From the NCBI RefSeq assembly GCF_002741055.1, contig NZ_CP016809.1:5062501-5126500 (forward strand): DNA of 64,000 nt, written 5' to 3'. Below, one piece after another: positions 51,453 to 60,794 of this stretch. The position numbers and the translations under genes are program-made. Positions within the stretch are counted from its first letter, which is position 1. The number at the start of each line of letters is the position of its first letter. The notes beneath the pieces were generated by a model that was given only the letters and a program-made list of their open reading frames with translations, was not told where the DNA came from and made no database searches. Origin of the DNA: Paenibacillus ihbetae. GTDB taxonomy: Bacteria > Bacillota > Bacilli > Paenibacillales > Paenibacillaceae.

Positions 51453-52340
51453 ATGGCATCCGTCAATAAGCTGGGGCGGCATCAAGCCCGAATGGCCTAT
51501 CTGTTCATCACGCCAACGATGCTGCTGTTTGCCGTATTTATGGTCATTCCCGTCGTAATGGCCCTTTATCTCAGCTTCACCAACTACGACGTGCTCAGCA
51601 GTCACGATTGGGTGGGGCTGGATAATTACCGGCGGCTGGCGGGCGATACGCTGTTGTGGCAGACGTTTCTGAACGTCATGTATTACGCGGTGGTGTTTGT
51701 GCCGCTGAATCTGATGATTTCCCTGCTGCTGGCGATGCTGCTTAACAAAAGAAAAGCCGGAGTCAAGCTGTTTCGCACATTTTACTACTTGCCAACGCTG
51801 ACCTCGGCCGTCGCTGCCGCGACCGTATGGATCTGGATGCTGCACCCGGAGTATGGCCTGATCAACGGGCTTCTGGGGTACTTTGGCATGACGGGACCAG
51901 CCTGGGTATCGCAGACGGAAACGGCCATGTTGTCCATCATCGTGATGACGCTATGGCAATCGGTCGGCTCGAATATGATCATTTATTTGGCCGGCCTGCA
52001 GGGTGTGCCCGATTATCTGTACGAGTCGGCCCGTCTGGACGGCGCGTCACGGTTCGCCTGCTTCCGCTACATCACCTGGCCGCAGCTGCGCCCGACCACG
52101 TTTCTCGTCAGCGTTATGGCGATTATCGGTGCGCTGCAGCTGTTTGACCAGGCCTTCGTCCTGACGCAGGGCGGTCCGGCCAACGTCACCAAGACGCCGG
52201 TCTACCTGATCTATCAGCAGGGATTCAACCAGCTGCAGATGGGCTATGCTTCGGCACAGGCATTTGTGCTGGCGATAGCGATCCTCGTGTTTTCTATCAT
52301 CAGCATGAGATTGACCAAAGCGGAGGAGCCGATCGTATGA
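51453..52340 (+). CDS. sugar ABC transporter permease (MalF/UgpA-like)
   Basis: Membrane subunit of 295 residues with six helices. The family EAA loop, which docks onto the ATPase, reads YESARLDGASRFACFRYITWPQLRP (about residues 190-214). The N-terminus begins ARMAYLFITPTMLLFAVFMVIPVVMALYLSF, typical of the MalF-like half. AGGGGAGG precedes the ATG. It follows the binding-protein gene by 27 bases and pairs with the next permease. Confidence 0.92.
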   Translation: MASVNKLGRHQARMAYLFITPTMLLFAVFMVIPVVMALYLSFTNYDVLSSHDWVGLDNYRRLAGDTLLWQTFLNVMYYAVVFVPLNLMISLLLAMLLNKRKAGVKLFRTFYYLPTLTSAVAAATVWIWMLHPEYGLINGLLGYFGMTGPAWVSQTETAMLSIIVMTLWQSVGSNMIIYLAGLQGVPDYLYESARLDGASRFACFRYITWPQLRPTTFLVSVMAIIGALQLFDQAFVLTQGGPANVTKTPVYLIYQQGFNQLQMGYASAQAFVLAIAILVFSIISMRLTKAEEPIV

Positions 52341-52368
52341 GCCAGCAGCGGAAGGGAGGTCGAAAGCG

Positions 52369-53301
52369 ATGATGGCGGAACATGTTCCCCAATCGAACGG
52401 GCGTCCCCGGCCCGGTACTGAAAGGCTGGGAGCGCCGGCGAGAAGAAAAGGGTTGAGCTTCATTTTTTACCTGATCAGCAGCGTGATTGCCGTGATGATG
52501 TTTTTGCCTTTTTACTGGAGCGTGCTTACCTCCTTTAAACCGGACAACGAGATGTTCAGCATGCCGATCAAATGGATAACAACCAATATCACGTTCGAGC
52601 ATTACTACAATGCGTTTACAACGGTCCCGTTCGGCCTGTATTTCTGGAATTCCTTTGTGCTTGCGACTACCGGGGTGCTGCTCAACCTGTTCTTCGGATC
52701 GCTAAGCGGCTATGCGTTTGCCAAACTGGATTTCAAGATGAACCAGCCGTTCTTCCGGATATTGCTGGTGTCCATGATGGTTCCAGGAATTGTGACGATG
52801 ATTCCAAGCGTGTACGTGCTGCGGCATATTCCGTTTGTCGGCGGTAACGACTTGTTTGGCAGCGGGGGGCACGGACTGATGAACTCGTTTTGGGGCATTA
52901 TTTTGCCGGGAGCCTCGGGGACGTTTGCGGTGTTCTTCATGCGCCAGTTCTTCCTGACGCTGCCGAAGGACATGATGGAAATGGCCCGGATCGAAGGCTG
53001 CGGCGAATTCAAAATATTTTGGCGAATTTATTTGCCGCTGACGAAGCCGGCGCTGGCTACGCTGGGCATCTTCACCTTTCAAGCAGGTTGGAACAGCTTC
53101 CTGTGGCCGATGATCGTGCTGAACGATCCGGCCAAGGCGACGATTCAGATGGGATTGCAGGCGTTCTCTTACAATTATCAAACGGATTATGGACCGATGA
53201 TGGCGGGGGCGTTGGTGGCAATATTGCCGATCCTGGTTCTGTTCCTGATGCTGCAGCGGTATTTTATCCAGGGCATTGCATTTAGCGGAATCAAGGGTTA
53301 G
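52369..53301 (+). CDS. sugar ABC transporter permease (MalG/UgpE-like)
   Basis: Second membrane subunit, 310 residues, six helices. The EAA loop is MMEMARIEGCGEFKIFWRIYLPLTKPAL (about residues 203-230). The N-terminal 25 residues (HVPQSNGRPRPGTERLGAPA) are polar and longer than usual for this family. The start has GGGAGG; the second ATG codon is equally possible. The C-terminal GIAFSGIKG is the usual MalG-type ending. Eighteen bases separate it from the first GH76 gene. Confidence 0.92.
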   Translation: MMAEHVPQSNGRPRPGTERLGAPARRKGLSFIFYLISSVIAVMMFLPFYWSVLTSFKPDNEMFSMPIKWITTNITFEHYYNAFTTVPFGLYFWNSFVLATTGVLLNLFFGSLSGYAFAKLDFKMNQPFFRILLVSMMVPGIVTMIPSVYVLRHIPFVGGNDLFGSGGHGLMNSFWGIILPGASGTFAVFFMRQFFLTLPKDMMEMARIEGCGEFKIFWRIYLPLTKPALATLGIFTFQAGWNSFLWPMIVLNDPAKATIQMGLQAFSYNYQTDYGPMMAGALVAILPILVLFLMLQRYFIQGIAFSGIKG

Positions 53302-53319
53302 GAGATAGGAGAGATCAAG

Positions 53320-54387
53320 ATGAATGCAGCGATGACAGAGGTATGGCAAGAGCGGGCGGACCGGGTACAGCGGGCGCTCGATAAGCGGTTCTGGAACGAA
53401 TCGATCCGCATGTACAACATTGAAACGCCGTGCGAGGGCGGAAAGTGCAATGATATTTTTCATTATTGGTGGATGGCCCATGCGGTCGATGTGCTGGTCG
53501 ACGGACTTGAGCGCACCGGGGATCAGCGTTACGCTGAGCGGCTGCGGAATTTCCATGAGGGCATTCTGGCGCGCAACGGCGGCGTCTGGCCCAACGAGCT
53601 GTACGACGATATGGAATGGATGGCGCTTGCCTGGCTGCGGGCGTATCAAGCAACCGGCGAGCCGAAGTACAAAGCAGCGGTACAGACGTTATGGGAGGAC
53701 ATCAAGACCGGCTGGAACGAGCAGATGGGCGGCGGGATCGCCTGGCAGAAGTCGCAGCTGGATTATAAAAATACCCCAGCCAACGCTCCCGCGGCCATTC
53801 TGGCCATGCGGCTGTACACGGAGTTCGGCAATCCGGATGATCTGGCATGGGCACGGCGGATATACGAATGGCAGGAAGCGAATCTCGTCGATCCGGAGAC
53901 CGGGCTTGTCTGGGATGGCATGAACCGGACCGGGGACGGTGCGATCGACAAGGATTGGAGATTCACCTATTGCCAGGGCGTGTTCATCGGGGCTGCGGTC
54001 GAGCTGTACCGAGAAAGCGGGCAGCCCGCCTATTTGGAGCCGGCCATGCGGACGTTCCGTGTGGTGCAAAGCGAATTCACCGCACCGGGGACCGGCCTTC
54101 TGCCCGATGAAGGCGGCGGGGATGCCGGACTGTTCAAAGGCATCCTGGTCCGTTATTTGGCAGCGCTGGCCCGATCCGCGCCGGAGGCGAGGGACGTTGC
54201 GGCGTTCATCGCGGCTCAGGCGGAGGCGGCCTGGCGGTCGCAGGATGATGCGGAGGAGCTGCCGCTCTTCAGCACCGATTGGGGGCGCAGGCCTGAGCCG
54301 GACGAGACGGTGCAGCTCAGCGCGCAGCTTAGCGGCGCGATGCTGCTGGAAGCGGCAGCGATGCGAATGCCCGGATTGCAGGGATAG
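53320..54387 (+). CDS. GH76-family protein (alpha-1,6-mannanase type), cytoplasmic copy 1
   Basis: Predicted alpha-1,6-mannan hydrolase of 355 residues with an (alpha/alpha)6-barrel pattern and no signal peptide. The GH76 catalytic pair of aspartates lies in ELYDDMEWMALAWLRAY (about residues 92-108). Further conserved stretches are DYKNTPANAPAAILAMRLY, LVWDGMNRTGDG and FTYCQGVFIGAAVELY. GH76 enzymes are usually secreted endo-mannanases, so a cytoplasmic one suggests action on imported oligosaccharides. It begins 18 bases after the permease gene and 17 bases before its paralogue. I set ATG at 53320 (GATAGGAGAG upstream). Confidence 0.88.
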   Translation: MNAAMTEVWQERADRVQRALDKRFWNESIRMYNIETPCEGGKCNDIFHYWWMAHAVDVLVDGLERTGDQRYAERLRNFHEGILARNGGVWPNELYDDMEWMALAWLRAYQATGEPKYKAAVQTLWEDIKTGWNEQMGGGIAWQKSQLDYKNTPANAPAAILAMRLYTEFGNPDDLAWARRIYEWQEANLVDPETGLVWDGMNRTGDGAIDKDWRFTYCQGVFIGAAVELYRESGQPAYLEPAMRTFRVVQSEFTAPGTGLLPDEGGGDAGLFKGILVRYLAALARSAPEARDVAAFIAAQAEAAWRSQDDAEELPLFSTDWGRRPEPDETVQLSAQLSGAMLLEAAAMRMPGLQG

Positions 54388-54404
54388 GAAGAGGAGGGAA
54401 CGGG

Positions 54405-55490
54405 ATGGAAGTACAGCGAAGCGGACGTTTGGCGACCGGGCAGGCCGCCCTTTGGGCGGAGCGGGCGGCCCGGATGCATCAGGACATGTTCGCCTGCTAT
54501 ATGAACGATGAGACCGGTATTCTCGATCAATGGTATCCCCGTTCGGAGAACCGGTCTGGCGACAACTTCTACTACTGGTGGCAGGCGCATGTCCTCGACG
54601 TCCTGGTGGACGCCTATGAGCGCAGCGGCGATCCGGCACTGCCGGAGCGGATTGGACGCTTCTGCCGCAGTCTGGAAAGCTATAACGGCGGTACGTTCAA
54701 GCACAATTATTACGACGATATGGAATGGACGGCGCTGGCGCTGCTGCGGGCCTATGATGCATTGGGCGACCCGTGGTACAAGAAAAAATCGCTGGAGCTG
54801 TGGGCGGATATCCAAACCGCGTGGAACGGGCATTGCGGCGGGGGAATGGCCTGGAAGAAAGACCAGCTTGATTACAAAAACACCCCGGCCAACGCCCCGG
54901 CCGCCATTTTGGCGGCCCGGCTCTATCGGCGCTTCGGCGATGAAGCGGATCTGTCCTGGGCCAAGCGTATTTACGATTGGAATAAGGCTTGTCTCGTTGA
55001 TCCGGAGACCGGATTTGTCTGGGACGGCATCAACCGTCTGGGCGACGGGCGGATCGACAAGGACTGGAAATTCACCTATTGCCAGGGCGTGTTCCTCGGC
55101 GCCGGGGTCGAGCTGTACCAGTGTACCGGCAGCGCGCAATATCTGGAGGACGCCCGGCGGACCGCGCAAGCTTGTTTTGACGAGCTTGCCGATCCGGACA
55201 GCGGCCTGCTGCCCGATGAAGGGATCGACGATACCGGGCTGTTCAAGGGCATCCTGATCCGCTATTTGCTGGAGCTGCTGCGGCTCGACCCGGAGGCTCC
55301 CCGCGTCCGCGGCATCATCGCGGCCAATGCGGAGCGCCTGTGGCGCGAAGGCATGCAGCCTTCGCCGCTGCTGTGCGGGCCGGACTGGGCAAGACCTCCG
55401 CGTCTGCCGGTGCAGCTCAGCGTCCAGCTTAGCGGACTGATGCTGCTGGAGGCAGCGGCCGCGCTCGAGGCGGAAAATGATCAGCCGTGA
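54405..55490 (+). CDS. GH76-family protein (alpha-1,6-mannanase type), cytoplasmic copy 2
   Basis: Tandem paralogue of the preceding gene, 361 residues, no signal peptide. The catalytic Asp pair is in NYYDDMEWTALALLRAY (about residues 101-117). Long shared stretches include DYKNTPANAPAAILAARLY, CLVDPETGFVWDGINRLGDG and FTYCQGVFLGAGVELYQ, showing a gene duplication, while the N-terminal 40 residues differ. The two copies may differ in chain length or branching preference. AGGAGG precedes the ATG. Fourteen bases after its stop the response-regulator gene begins, so the operon probably continues. Confidence 0.88.
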   Translation: MEVQRSGRLATGQAALWAERAARMHQDMFACYMNDETGILDQWYPRSENRSGDNFYYWWQAHVLDVLVDAYERSGDPALPERIGRFCRSLESYNGGTFKHNYYDDMEWTALALLRAYDALGDPWYKKKSLELWADIQTAWNGHCGGGMAWKKDQLDYKNTPANAPAAILAARLYRRFGDEADLSWAKRIYDWNKACLVDPETGFVWDGINRLGDGRIDKDWKFTYCQGVFLGAGVELYQCTGSAQYLEDARRTAQACFDELADPDSGLLPDEGIDDTGLFKGILIRYLLELLRLDPEAPRVRGIIAANAERLWREGMQPSPLLCGPDWARPPRLPVQLSVQLSGLMLLEAAAALEAENDQP

Positions 55491-55504
55491 AAGGAGATGG
55501 CGGG

Positions 55505-56215
55505 ATGATGAATGTGCTGGTCGTTGATGATGAAGCGACGGAACGGGAAGGGATCAAGGACCTGATCCGCCAATACAAGTTCCCCTGCCGCGTCCTCGAA
55601 GCGGAGAACGGCAGCGCTGCCGGACAGATTCTCAACCGTCATGCCGTAGATCTGCTGATTACCGATGTGAGGATGCCAATGATGAACGGGCTGGAGTTAA
55701 GCAAGCTGGCCCGAAAAACCCAGGAGAACTTGCAGATTGTCATCTGCAGCGGGTATGGGGAATTCGAGTATGCCCGCAGCGCCATCAAGCTTGGTGTGGT
55801 CAATTACTTGCTCAAGCCGCTCGATATCGACGAATTTCTGGAGGTCATGGAACAAGTAACGAAGGAGAAGCCTCAAAGGGACCCCGGTCACGAAACGGAG
55901 GAGTCGAAGGTCATCCGGCAGGTGAAGCAGTTCATCAAGGATCATTTTCAGCGGGATATCTCTTTGTCTGACGCCGCCAATGAAGTTTACCTTTCCCCGG
56001 GCTATTTGAGCATCCTGTTCAAGAAGGAAACCGGCGTCAATTTCTCCAAATATCTGACGGATTACCGCCTGCGCAAAGCGGACTATCTCCTGCTGCATTC
56101 CAACATGAAAATCAACGATATTGCCGCATTTGTCGGAATCGACAATCCGTCGTACTTCTGCAAGCTGTTCCGCAACAAATTCGGAGTCAGCCCGCAGCAG
56201 TACCGGGAACGGTAA
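55505..56215 (+). CDS. AraC-type response regulator (YesN family), short form
   Basis: A 236-residue response regulator. The receiver domain (1-118) has the phosphoacceptor Asp in LLITDVRMPMMNG (about residue 52), VICSGYGEFEYA and the Lys in YLLKPLD. The AraC-type double helix-turn-helix (about 135-236) has ISLSDAANEVYLSPGYLSILFKKETGVNFSKYL and INDIAAFVGIDNPSYFCKLFRNKFGVSPQQYR. YesN-type regulators usually carry a linker of 150 residues or more between these domains; here it is only about 20. AAAGGAG precedes the ATG. It acts with the kinase encoded 12 bases downstream. Confidence 0.9.
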   Translation: MMNVLVVDDEATEREGIKDLIRQYKFPCRVLEAENGSAAGQILNRHAVDLLITDVRMPMMNGLELSKLARKTQENLQIVICSGYGEFEYARSAIKLGVVNYLLKPLDIDEFLEVMEQVTKEKPQRDPGHETEESKVIRQVKQFIKDHFQRDISLSDAANEVYLSPGYLSILFKKETGVNFSKYLTDYRLRKADYLLLHSNMKINDIAAFVGIDNPSYFCKLFRNKFGVSPQQYRER

Positions 56216-56227
56216 AGCGGCCAAACG

Positions 56228-57871
56228 ATGATGCTACGACTGATCAAAAGCAAGTTCAACGATTTGAAATTTCGCGGGAAGCTGCTGCTCTCCCATCTGA
56301 TCATTGCGCTGATTCCGATCCTGCTGCTGGGTACGCTTTCTTTTTACCAATCCTACCGTGCCCAATTGAAAGAGCTGGAGAACGAAGCCAGGTCCAGCCT
56401 GAACCAGGCAGCCAGCATTCTCGACTATAAAATCAACCGGTATAACATGCTGTGCGAGTTCCTCGTGCTGAACCGGGAGTTATCCGCCGTATTTCTCAAG
56501 GACTATGGCAGCAACTACTTTCGCATGTACCTCGACTTCAGAGACTTCGTGGACCCGATGATCGCGCAGACGAAGCTGATGGATGAAGATATTGAAGACA
56601 TTACGTTCTATACATCAGGAGATTTGCTCGGAATTCGCGGAAACATCCTCCCGCTTGAGGAACTGAGGGAGCAGCCGTGGTATAACGGGGAAAAAGGGCG
56701 GCGCTGGATCGTTCATGACGGACGCGTCTATTTGCTGCAGCAATTGATCAGTAATTTGCGGGAAAGCAATTACATGGTGATTACCATCCATCACGACAGT
56801 CTGTTTGCCGACCTGGATCGATTGTCTGACCATATTTCCGTCAGCATTGAAGGCCGGGACCAGGAGCCGGTGTATCAAAGCCCGATGTCAGCGCCGCAAG
56901 CCGCCCGTGACACGACAGTTCTCCGGGAGCCGCTGCAGAACGTCGATTGGGCAATCAAGTATACGCTGTCCCACGCCAATGCCTATTTCAATGCGCTGAC
57001 GATTTTTAAAATCACCTTTTTTGTCATTATGCTCAGCCTGCTGATCACGTTCTGCCTGATCTATATTTTTTCCACCAACTTCACCCGCCGCATCGTCCGG
57101 CTGAAGAATAAAGTCGACAAGGTGGAGCAAGACAATCTCGACGTCGTCATCTACAGTTCGTCCAAGGACGAGGTCGGCGAGCTGACCAACGGCATTGCCA
57201 AGATGCTTGGCCGGATCAACAGCCTGATCAAACAGGTCTACGAGGCTGAAATCGCGAAGCGGGAGAGTGAGTACAACCAGCTGATCGTGCAGATCAACCC
57301 GCATTTTTTGTATAACACGTTATCGTTCATCAACTGGCGGGCGGTCAAGAAGCATGACATTGAAACAAGCTACATCGTCGCCTCCCTGGCCAAGTTCTAT
57401 CGCACCACGCTGAACAAGGGCAAAACCCGGGTTAGAGTCAAGGACGAATTGGAAAATATCAAGGCATACATCGATTTGCAATTGATCATGCATGACGGCG
57501 GCTTTGAGGTTGAATACGAGGTTGATGAGGAGCTGCTTGGGCAGGAAATCATCCATTTTATTTTGCAGCCAATCGTGGAAAACGCGATTAAACACGGGTT
57601 TGCGGATGCGGCAGGCGAAGACCGGCTGCTGCAAATTTTGGTCTATCGCGCTGGCCGGGAGCTCAAGCTAAGCGTGCGCGACAACGGCGTCGGCATGCTT
57701 CCGGAGCAGGCATCGCGCCTTTTACTGCCGGAAGGCGGCAGCAGCGGCTGCGGCGTCAAAAACGTCAATGACCGCATCCGGCTGTACTACGGCCCGGAGT
57801 ACGGGCTCGACATAGAGAGCGAGCTTGAGCTCGGTACGACAGTAACGATTACGCTGCCTTATGATCCGTAA
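56228..57871 (+). CDS. sensor histidine kinase (YesM family)
   Basis: Membrane kinase of 547 residues. Helix 1 (about 18-42), an external Cache-like sensor (45-255) and helix 2 (about 262-285) are followed by a HAMP domain (SSKDEVGELTNGIAKMLGRI, about 300-345). The phosphoacceptor His lies in QINPHFLYNTLSFINW (about 360), and the ATPase domain has VENAIKHGFAD, DNGVGM and GCGVKNVNDRIRLYYG. This is the LytS/YesM type of kinase that pairs with AraC-type regulators. Sugar or mannan-derived signals are the presumed cue. The ATG has no strong binding site; coupling to the preceding gene is likely. Confidence 0.9.
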   Translation: MMLRLIKSKFNDLKFRGKLLLSHLIIALIPILLLGTLSFYQSYRAQLKELENEARSSLNQAASILDYKINRYNMLCEFLVLNRELSAVFLKDYGSNYFRMYLDFRDFVDPMIAQTKLMDEDIEDITFYTSGDLLGIRGNILPLEELREQPWYNGEKGRRWIVHDGRVYLLQQLISNLRESNYMVITIHHDSLFADLDRLSDHISVSIEGRDQEPVYQSPMSAPQAARDTTVLREPLQNVDWAIKYTLSHANAYFNALTIFKITFFVIMLSLLITFCLIYIFSTNFTRRIVRLKNKVDKVEQDNLDVVIYSSSKDEVGELTNGIAKMLGRINSLIKQVYEAEIAKRESEYNQLIVQINPHFLYNTLSFINWRAVKKHDIETSYIVASLAKFYRTTLNKGKTRVRVKDELENIKAYIDLQLIMHDGGFEVEYEVDEELLGQEIIHFILQPIVENAIKHGFADAAGEDRLLQILVYRAGRELKLSVRDNGVGMLPEQASRLLLPEGGSSGCGVKNVNDRIRLYYGPEYGLDIESELELGTTVTITLPYDP

Positions 57872-58163
57872 GGAGTGACCAGATCGAAACTAACATCCGG
57901 GAGCTTGAAGTCGCTCTTATCCGTCTTGTTGCTAAAGCCCGCCAGCCTGCCAAAGCTGAATGAAGGAAAGGATCGGCCCGAAGAGCATCCCTCACCCGGC
58001 TGCATACAGGCATGACCTTCAGTGCAGAAGATGGGAATCGTGAATTCGCTTTTTACGTTATTGCAGGTCATTTAAATCTTGCTATAAATCCAAAAAACGT
58101 TGCATAGGCGCCCCTTTTGAAAACGAATACAATCGAGCTATCAAACGAAAAGGGGTTAGAGAC
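57872..58163. other. intergenic region ahead of the second mannan operon
   Basis: About 290 bases. A minus-strand frame of 70 codons crosses it but has no binding site. No clean -35/-10 pair is visible; the best -10 (TACAAT, 58127-58132) lacks a spaced -35, which would suit an activator-dependent promoter such as one driven by the YesN-type regulator. Confidence 0.45.
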
Positions 58164-59804
58164 ATGAGGAAAACCTGGAAGTTCGCCTTGATCTTATCCG
58201 TCTGCGCCAGCTTGCTTGTTGCCGGGTGCGGCGGAGGAGGAGGCGGCGGAAACAGCGAGGATGCGGTGCAGGAGAGCGATGCGCCGAATTTCGATCCTTA
58301 CGGCAAGTATGAAACGCCAGTCGAGTTTACGATCGGCCGCAATACGAACCATGTCAACAATTTGCCGGAAGGCGACACCATTGAGAACAACCTGGCCACG
58401 CGCTATGTCGAGAGCCGGGTGAACGTTAAAGCGAAGGTTGCCTGGGAGACGGACGATATGAAGCAGAAGCTGTCACTGTCGATGACCACCGGAGATTTGC
58501 CTGACGTCATGCTGGTCGACCGTGAAATATTCAACCAGCTGGTGGACAACGACCTGATTGCCGATTTGACCGAGGTGTACGAGAAGACGGCTTCGGAGGG
58601 CATCAAGGAGATCTACGGCTCCTACGGCGATTTCCTGCTGGAGCAGGTTAAAGTCGACGGCAAAATCATGGGGCTGCCGATGACAAACATCGGGAATCAG
58701 CATCAGCTGTTGTGGGTGCGTAAAGACTGGGTCGATAAGGTTGGGGCGGAGCTGCCGACTACCCTGGATGAAGTGTGGGACCTGGCGCGCACGTTCGTGG
58801 AACAGGACGTCTCCGGCACCGGCAAAACCGGCGGGTTTGTCATGGATCAGAACGCGATGAATTTCTCGCCGGTGTTCGCCGTGTACAACGCATTCCCGGC
58901 CCAATGGATCAAAAACAAAGACGGACAGATCGTCTACGGGTCGGTGCAGCCGGAAATGAAAGCTGCCTTGGCCGATTTAAGCGAGCGGTACAAAGAGGGG
59001 CTGATCGACAAGCAGTTCGCCGTCCGTTCCAATGAAGAGAAGGAAGCGCTGGTCATCAACGGCCAGGTCGGCATGCTCTTTAATCCGTGGTGGATTGGTT
59101 ACACGAACTACAAGGAGTCGATCAAGCAGAATCCGGAGGCGGAATGGGTCGCCGTATCAGCGCCGGTCGATGATGCCGGGAAGTTCAAGACGATCCGCCA
59201 GGACCCGATCGGCGGCGGTATCGTGGTCGTCAAGAAGGATTATCCGCACCCGGAAGCAATCATGAAATCGATCAATTTGACAACCGATTTCCTGTACTCG
59301 CTGACTGAGGACGCCGTCCAATACAAGAAAGAACATCCGGATGAGCTCTTGATCGACAACAGCCGCTGGAACAACGATCCTACGCAAATTCCGATGCAGA
59401 TCGATTATGACGACGTGCTCAAGCGGTATTACGAAGACATTATGCAGGCCGCCGAATCCGGCGACGAATCTTCGATTCAGGAAGACCGGATCGTATCATT
59501 GCGGGCTTACCTGGAGTTCAAGGAAAAAGGCAACGACGTGGACGTTAACACATACGGCGAATACCTTTCCCGTATCGAAGGGCAGAGGGAGGCCAACAAC
59601 CCGAACCTTGAGGTAATACCCGGCGCTTTTTACGGGACAACCGAAACGATGAAGCTGAAGTGGGCCATTCTGAAGAAGATGGAAGAGGAAACGATCCTCA
59701 AAATCATCATGGGCGAAGCGGGGCTTGAAGCGTTCGATACATTCGTCGAGACCTGGCACCGCACCGGCGGGGACGAAATTATGGCTGAAATCAATGGTCA
59801 ATAA
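58164..59804 (+). CDS. sugar ABC transporter substrate-binding lipoprotein (LplA-like)
   Basis: First gene of the second importer operon, 546 residues. The signal peptide ends in LLVAGC (Cys about residue 22), then a Gly-rich linker and a large binding domain (TLDEVWDLARTFVEQDVSGTGKTGGFV, NPWWIGYTNYKESIKQNPEAEWV). The length places it with the LplA group, larger than MalE. AAGGGGT precedes the ATG. It differs clearly from the protein encoded at 50130, so the locus has two distinct binding proteins, perhaps for short and long or branched oligomannosides. Confidence 0.9.
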   Translation: MRKTWKFALILSVCASLLVAGCGGGGGGGNSEDAVQESDAPNFDPYGKYETPVEFTIGRNTNHVNNLPEGDTIENNLATRYVESRVNVKAKVAWETDDMKQKLSLSMTTGDLPDVMLVDREIFNQLVDNDLIADLTEVYEKTASEGIKEIYGSYGDFLLEQVKVDGKIMGLPMTNIGNQHQLLWVRKDWVDKVGAELPTTLDEVWDLARTFVEQDVSGTGKTGGFVMDQNAMNFSPVFAVYNAFPAQWIKNKDGQIVYGSVQPEMKAALADLSERYKEGLIDKQFAVRSNEEKEALVINGQVGMLFNPWWIGYTNYKESIKQNPEAEWVAVSAPVDDAGKFKTIRQDPIGGGIVVVKKDYPHPEAIMKSINLTTDFLYSLTEDAVQYKKEHPDELLIDNSRWNNDPTQIPMQIDYDDVLKRYYEDIMQAAESGDESSIQEDRIVSLRAYLEFKEKGNDVDVNTYGEYLSRIEGQREANNPNLEVIPGAFYGTTETMKLKWAILKKMEEETILKIIMGEAGLEAFDTFVETWHRTGGDEIMAEINGQ

Positions 59805-59822
59805 CTTGGGACCCGGGATGTG

Positions 59823-60779
59823 ATGACGATGGCTCAAACCGAAGCGAATGTAGACCTCAATACCAAGTTGCCGATGCAAAGACGTAAGAAGCGTGAGCGG
59901 CTGGATGGCCTCACCTATCACCTGATGCTGCTGCCGGGGATGATCATGCTGTTTATTTTTGCAATCATTCCGATGTTCGGCGCGGTAATGGCGTTTCAAC
60001 GATTTATTCCGGCCAAGGGGATTTTCGAATCCCCTTGGGTTGGATGGTCCAACTTCACTTATATGTTCCAGCTGCCGGACAGCAAGCAGATATTTATCAA
60101 CACGATTGTGATCGCTGTAGGCAAAATCGTGCTGGGGCTGATCGTACCGATCGTATTCGCGCTGCTCCTCCATGAAGGGCGGCAGAAGCTGTTCAAAAGC
60201 ACCGTGCAGACCATCGTCTATTTGCCGCATTTCATGTCCTGGGTGGTGCTCGGGACGATGCTGACGATGATTTTCTCCTATGACGGCATGGTCAATAATC
60301 TGCTGGAGTTTCTGGGATTGGAGCGGATCATGTTCCTGGCGAGCAACACCTGGTTCCGTCCGCTCTTGATTTTGACGGATACGTGGAAGGAATTCGGATA
60401 CGGGACGATCATCTATTTGGCGGCGTTGACAAGCATCAACCCGTCATTGTACGAATCGGCGGCGCTCGATGGAGCGAACCGCTGGAAGCAGATGCTTCAC
60501 ATCACCCTGCCGGGAATCTTCCCGACGATCGTGCTGCTCGGCACGCTGAGCCTTGGAAATGTGCTGAACGCGGGTTTTGACCAGGTATTTAATCTGTACA
60601 ATCCGCTCGTTTATGAGACCGGAGACATCATTGATACGTTTGTGTACCGGATGGGCCTGATTAATATGCAGTACTCATTCGCTACGGCGATCGGTCTCAT
60701 GAAATCCGTGATCAGCTTCGTGCTGATTATCATTTCCTACAGGCTGGCGGCTAAATATGCCGGGTACAGGATCTTTTAA
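59823..60779 (+). CDS. sugar ABC transporter permease (LplB-like)
   Basis: Six-helix permease of 318 residues. The N-terminal LDGLTYHLMLLPGMIMLFIFAIIPMFGAVMAFQRF and the EAA loop LYESAALDGANRWKQMLHITLPGIFPTIV (about residues 211-239) fit the LplB subfamily, normally paired with an LplA-type binding protein. The ending YRLAAKYAGYRIF is typical of the family. The start is uncertain: GTG 59820, ATG 59823 or ATG 59829 have only a weak GGGA site upstream. It is followed after 15 bases by the LplC-like gene. Confidence 0.9.
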   Translation: MTMAQTEANVDLNTKLPMQRRKKRERLDGLTYHLMLLPGMIMLFIFAIIPMFGAVMAFQRFIPAKGIFESPWVGWSNFTYMFQLPDSKQIFINTIVIAVGKIVLGLIVPIVFALLLHEGRQKLFKSTVQTIVYLPHFMSWVVLGTMLTMIFSYDGMVNNLLEFLGLERIMFLASNTWFRPLLILTDTWKEFGYGTIIYLAALTSINPSLYESAALDGANRWKQMLHITLPGIFPTIVLLGTLSLGNVLNAGFDQVFNLYNPLVYETGDIIDTFVYRMGLINMQYSFATAIGLMKSVISFVLIIISYRLAAKYAGYRIF

Positions 60780-60794
60780 GGGGAGGATGACATT

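Noticed and set aside
57859..58071. 70-codon minus-strand frame with several Cys residues ahead of the second importer operon
   Set aside because: No ribosome binding site, no recognisable family, and it overlaps the 3' end of the kinase gene.
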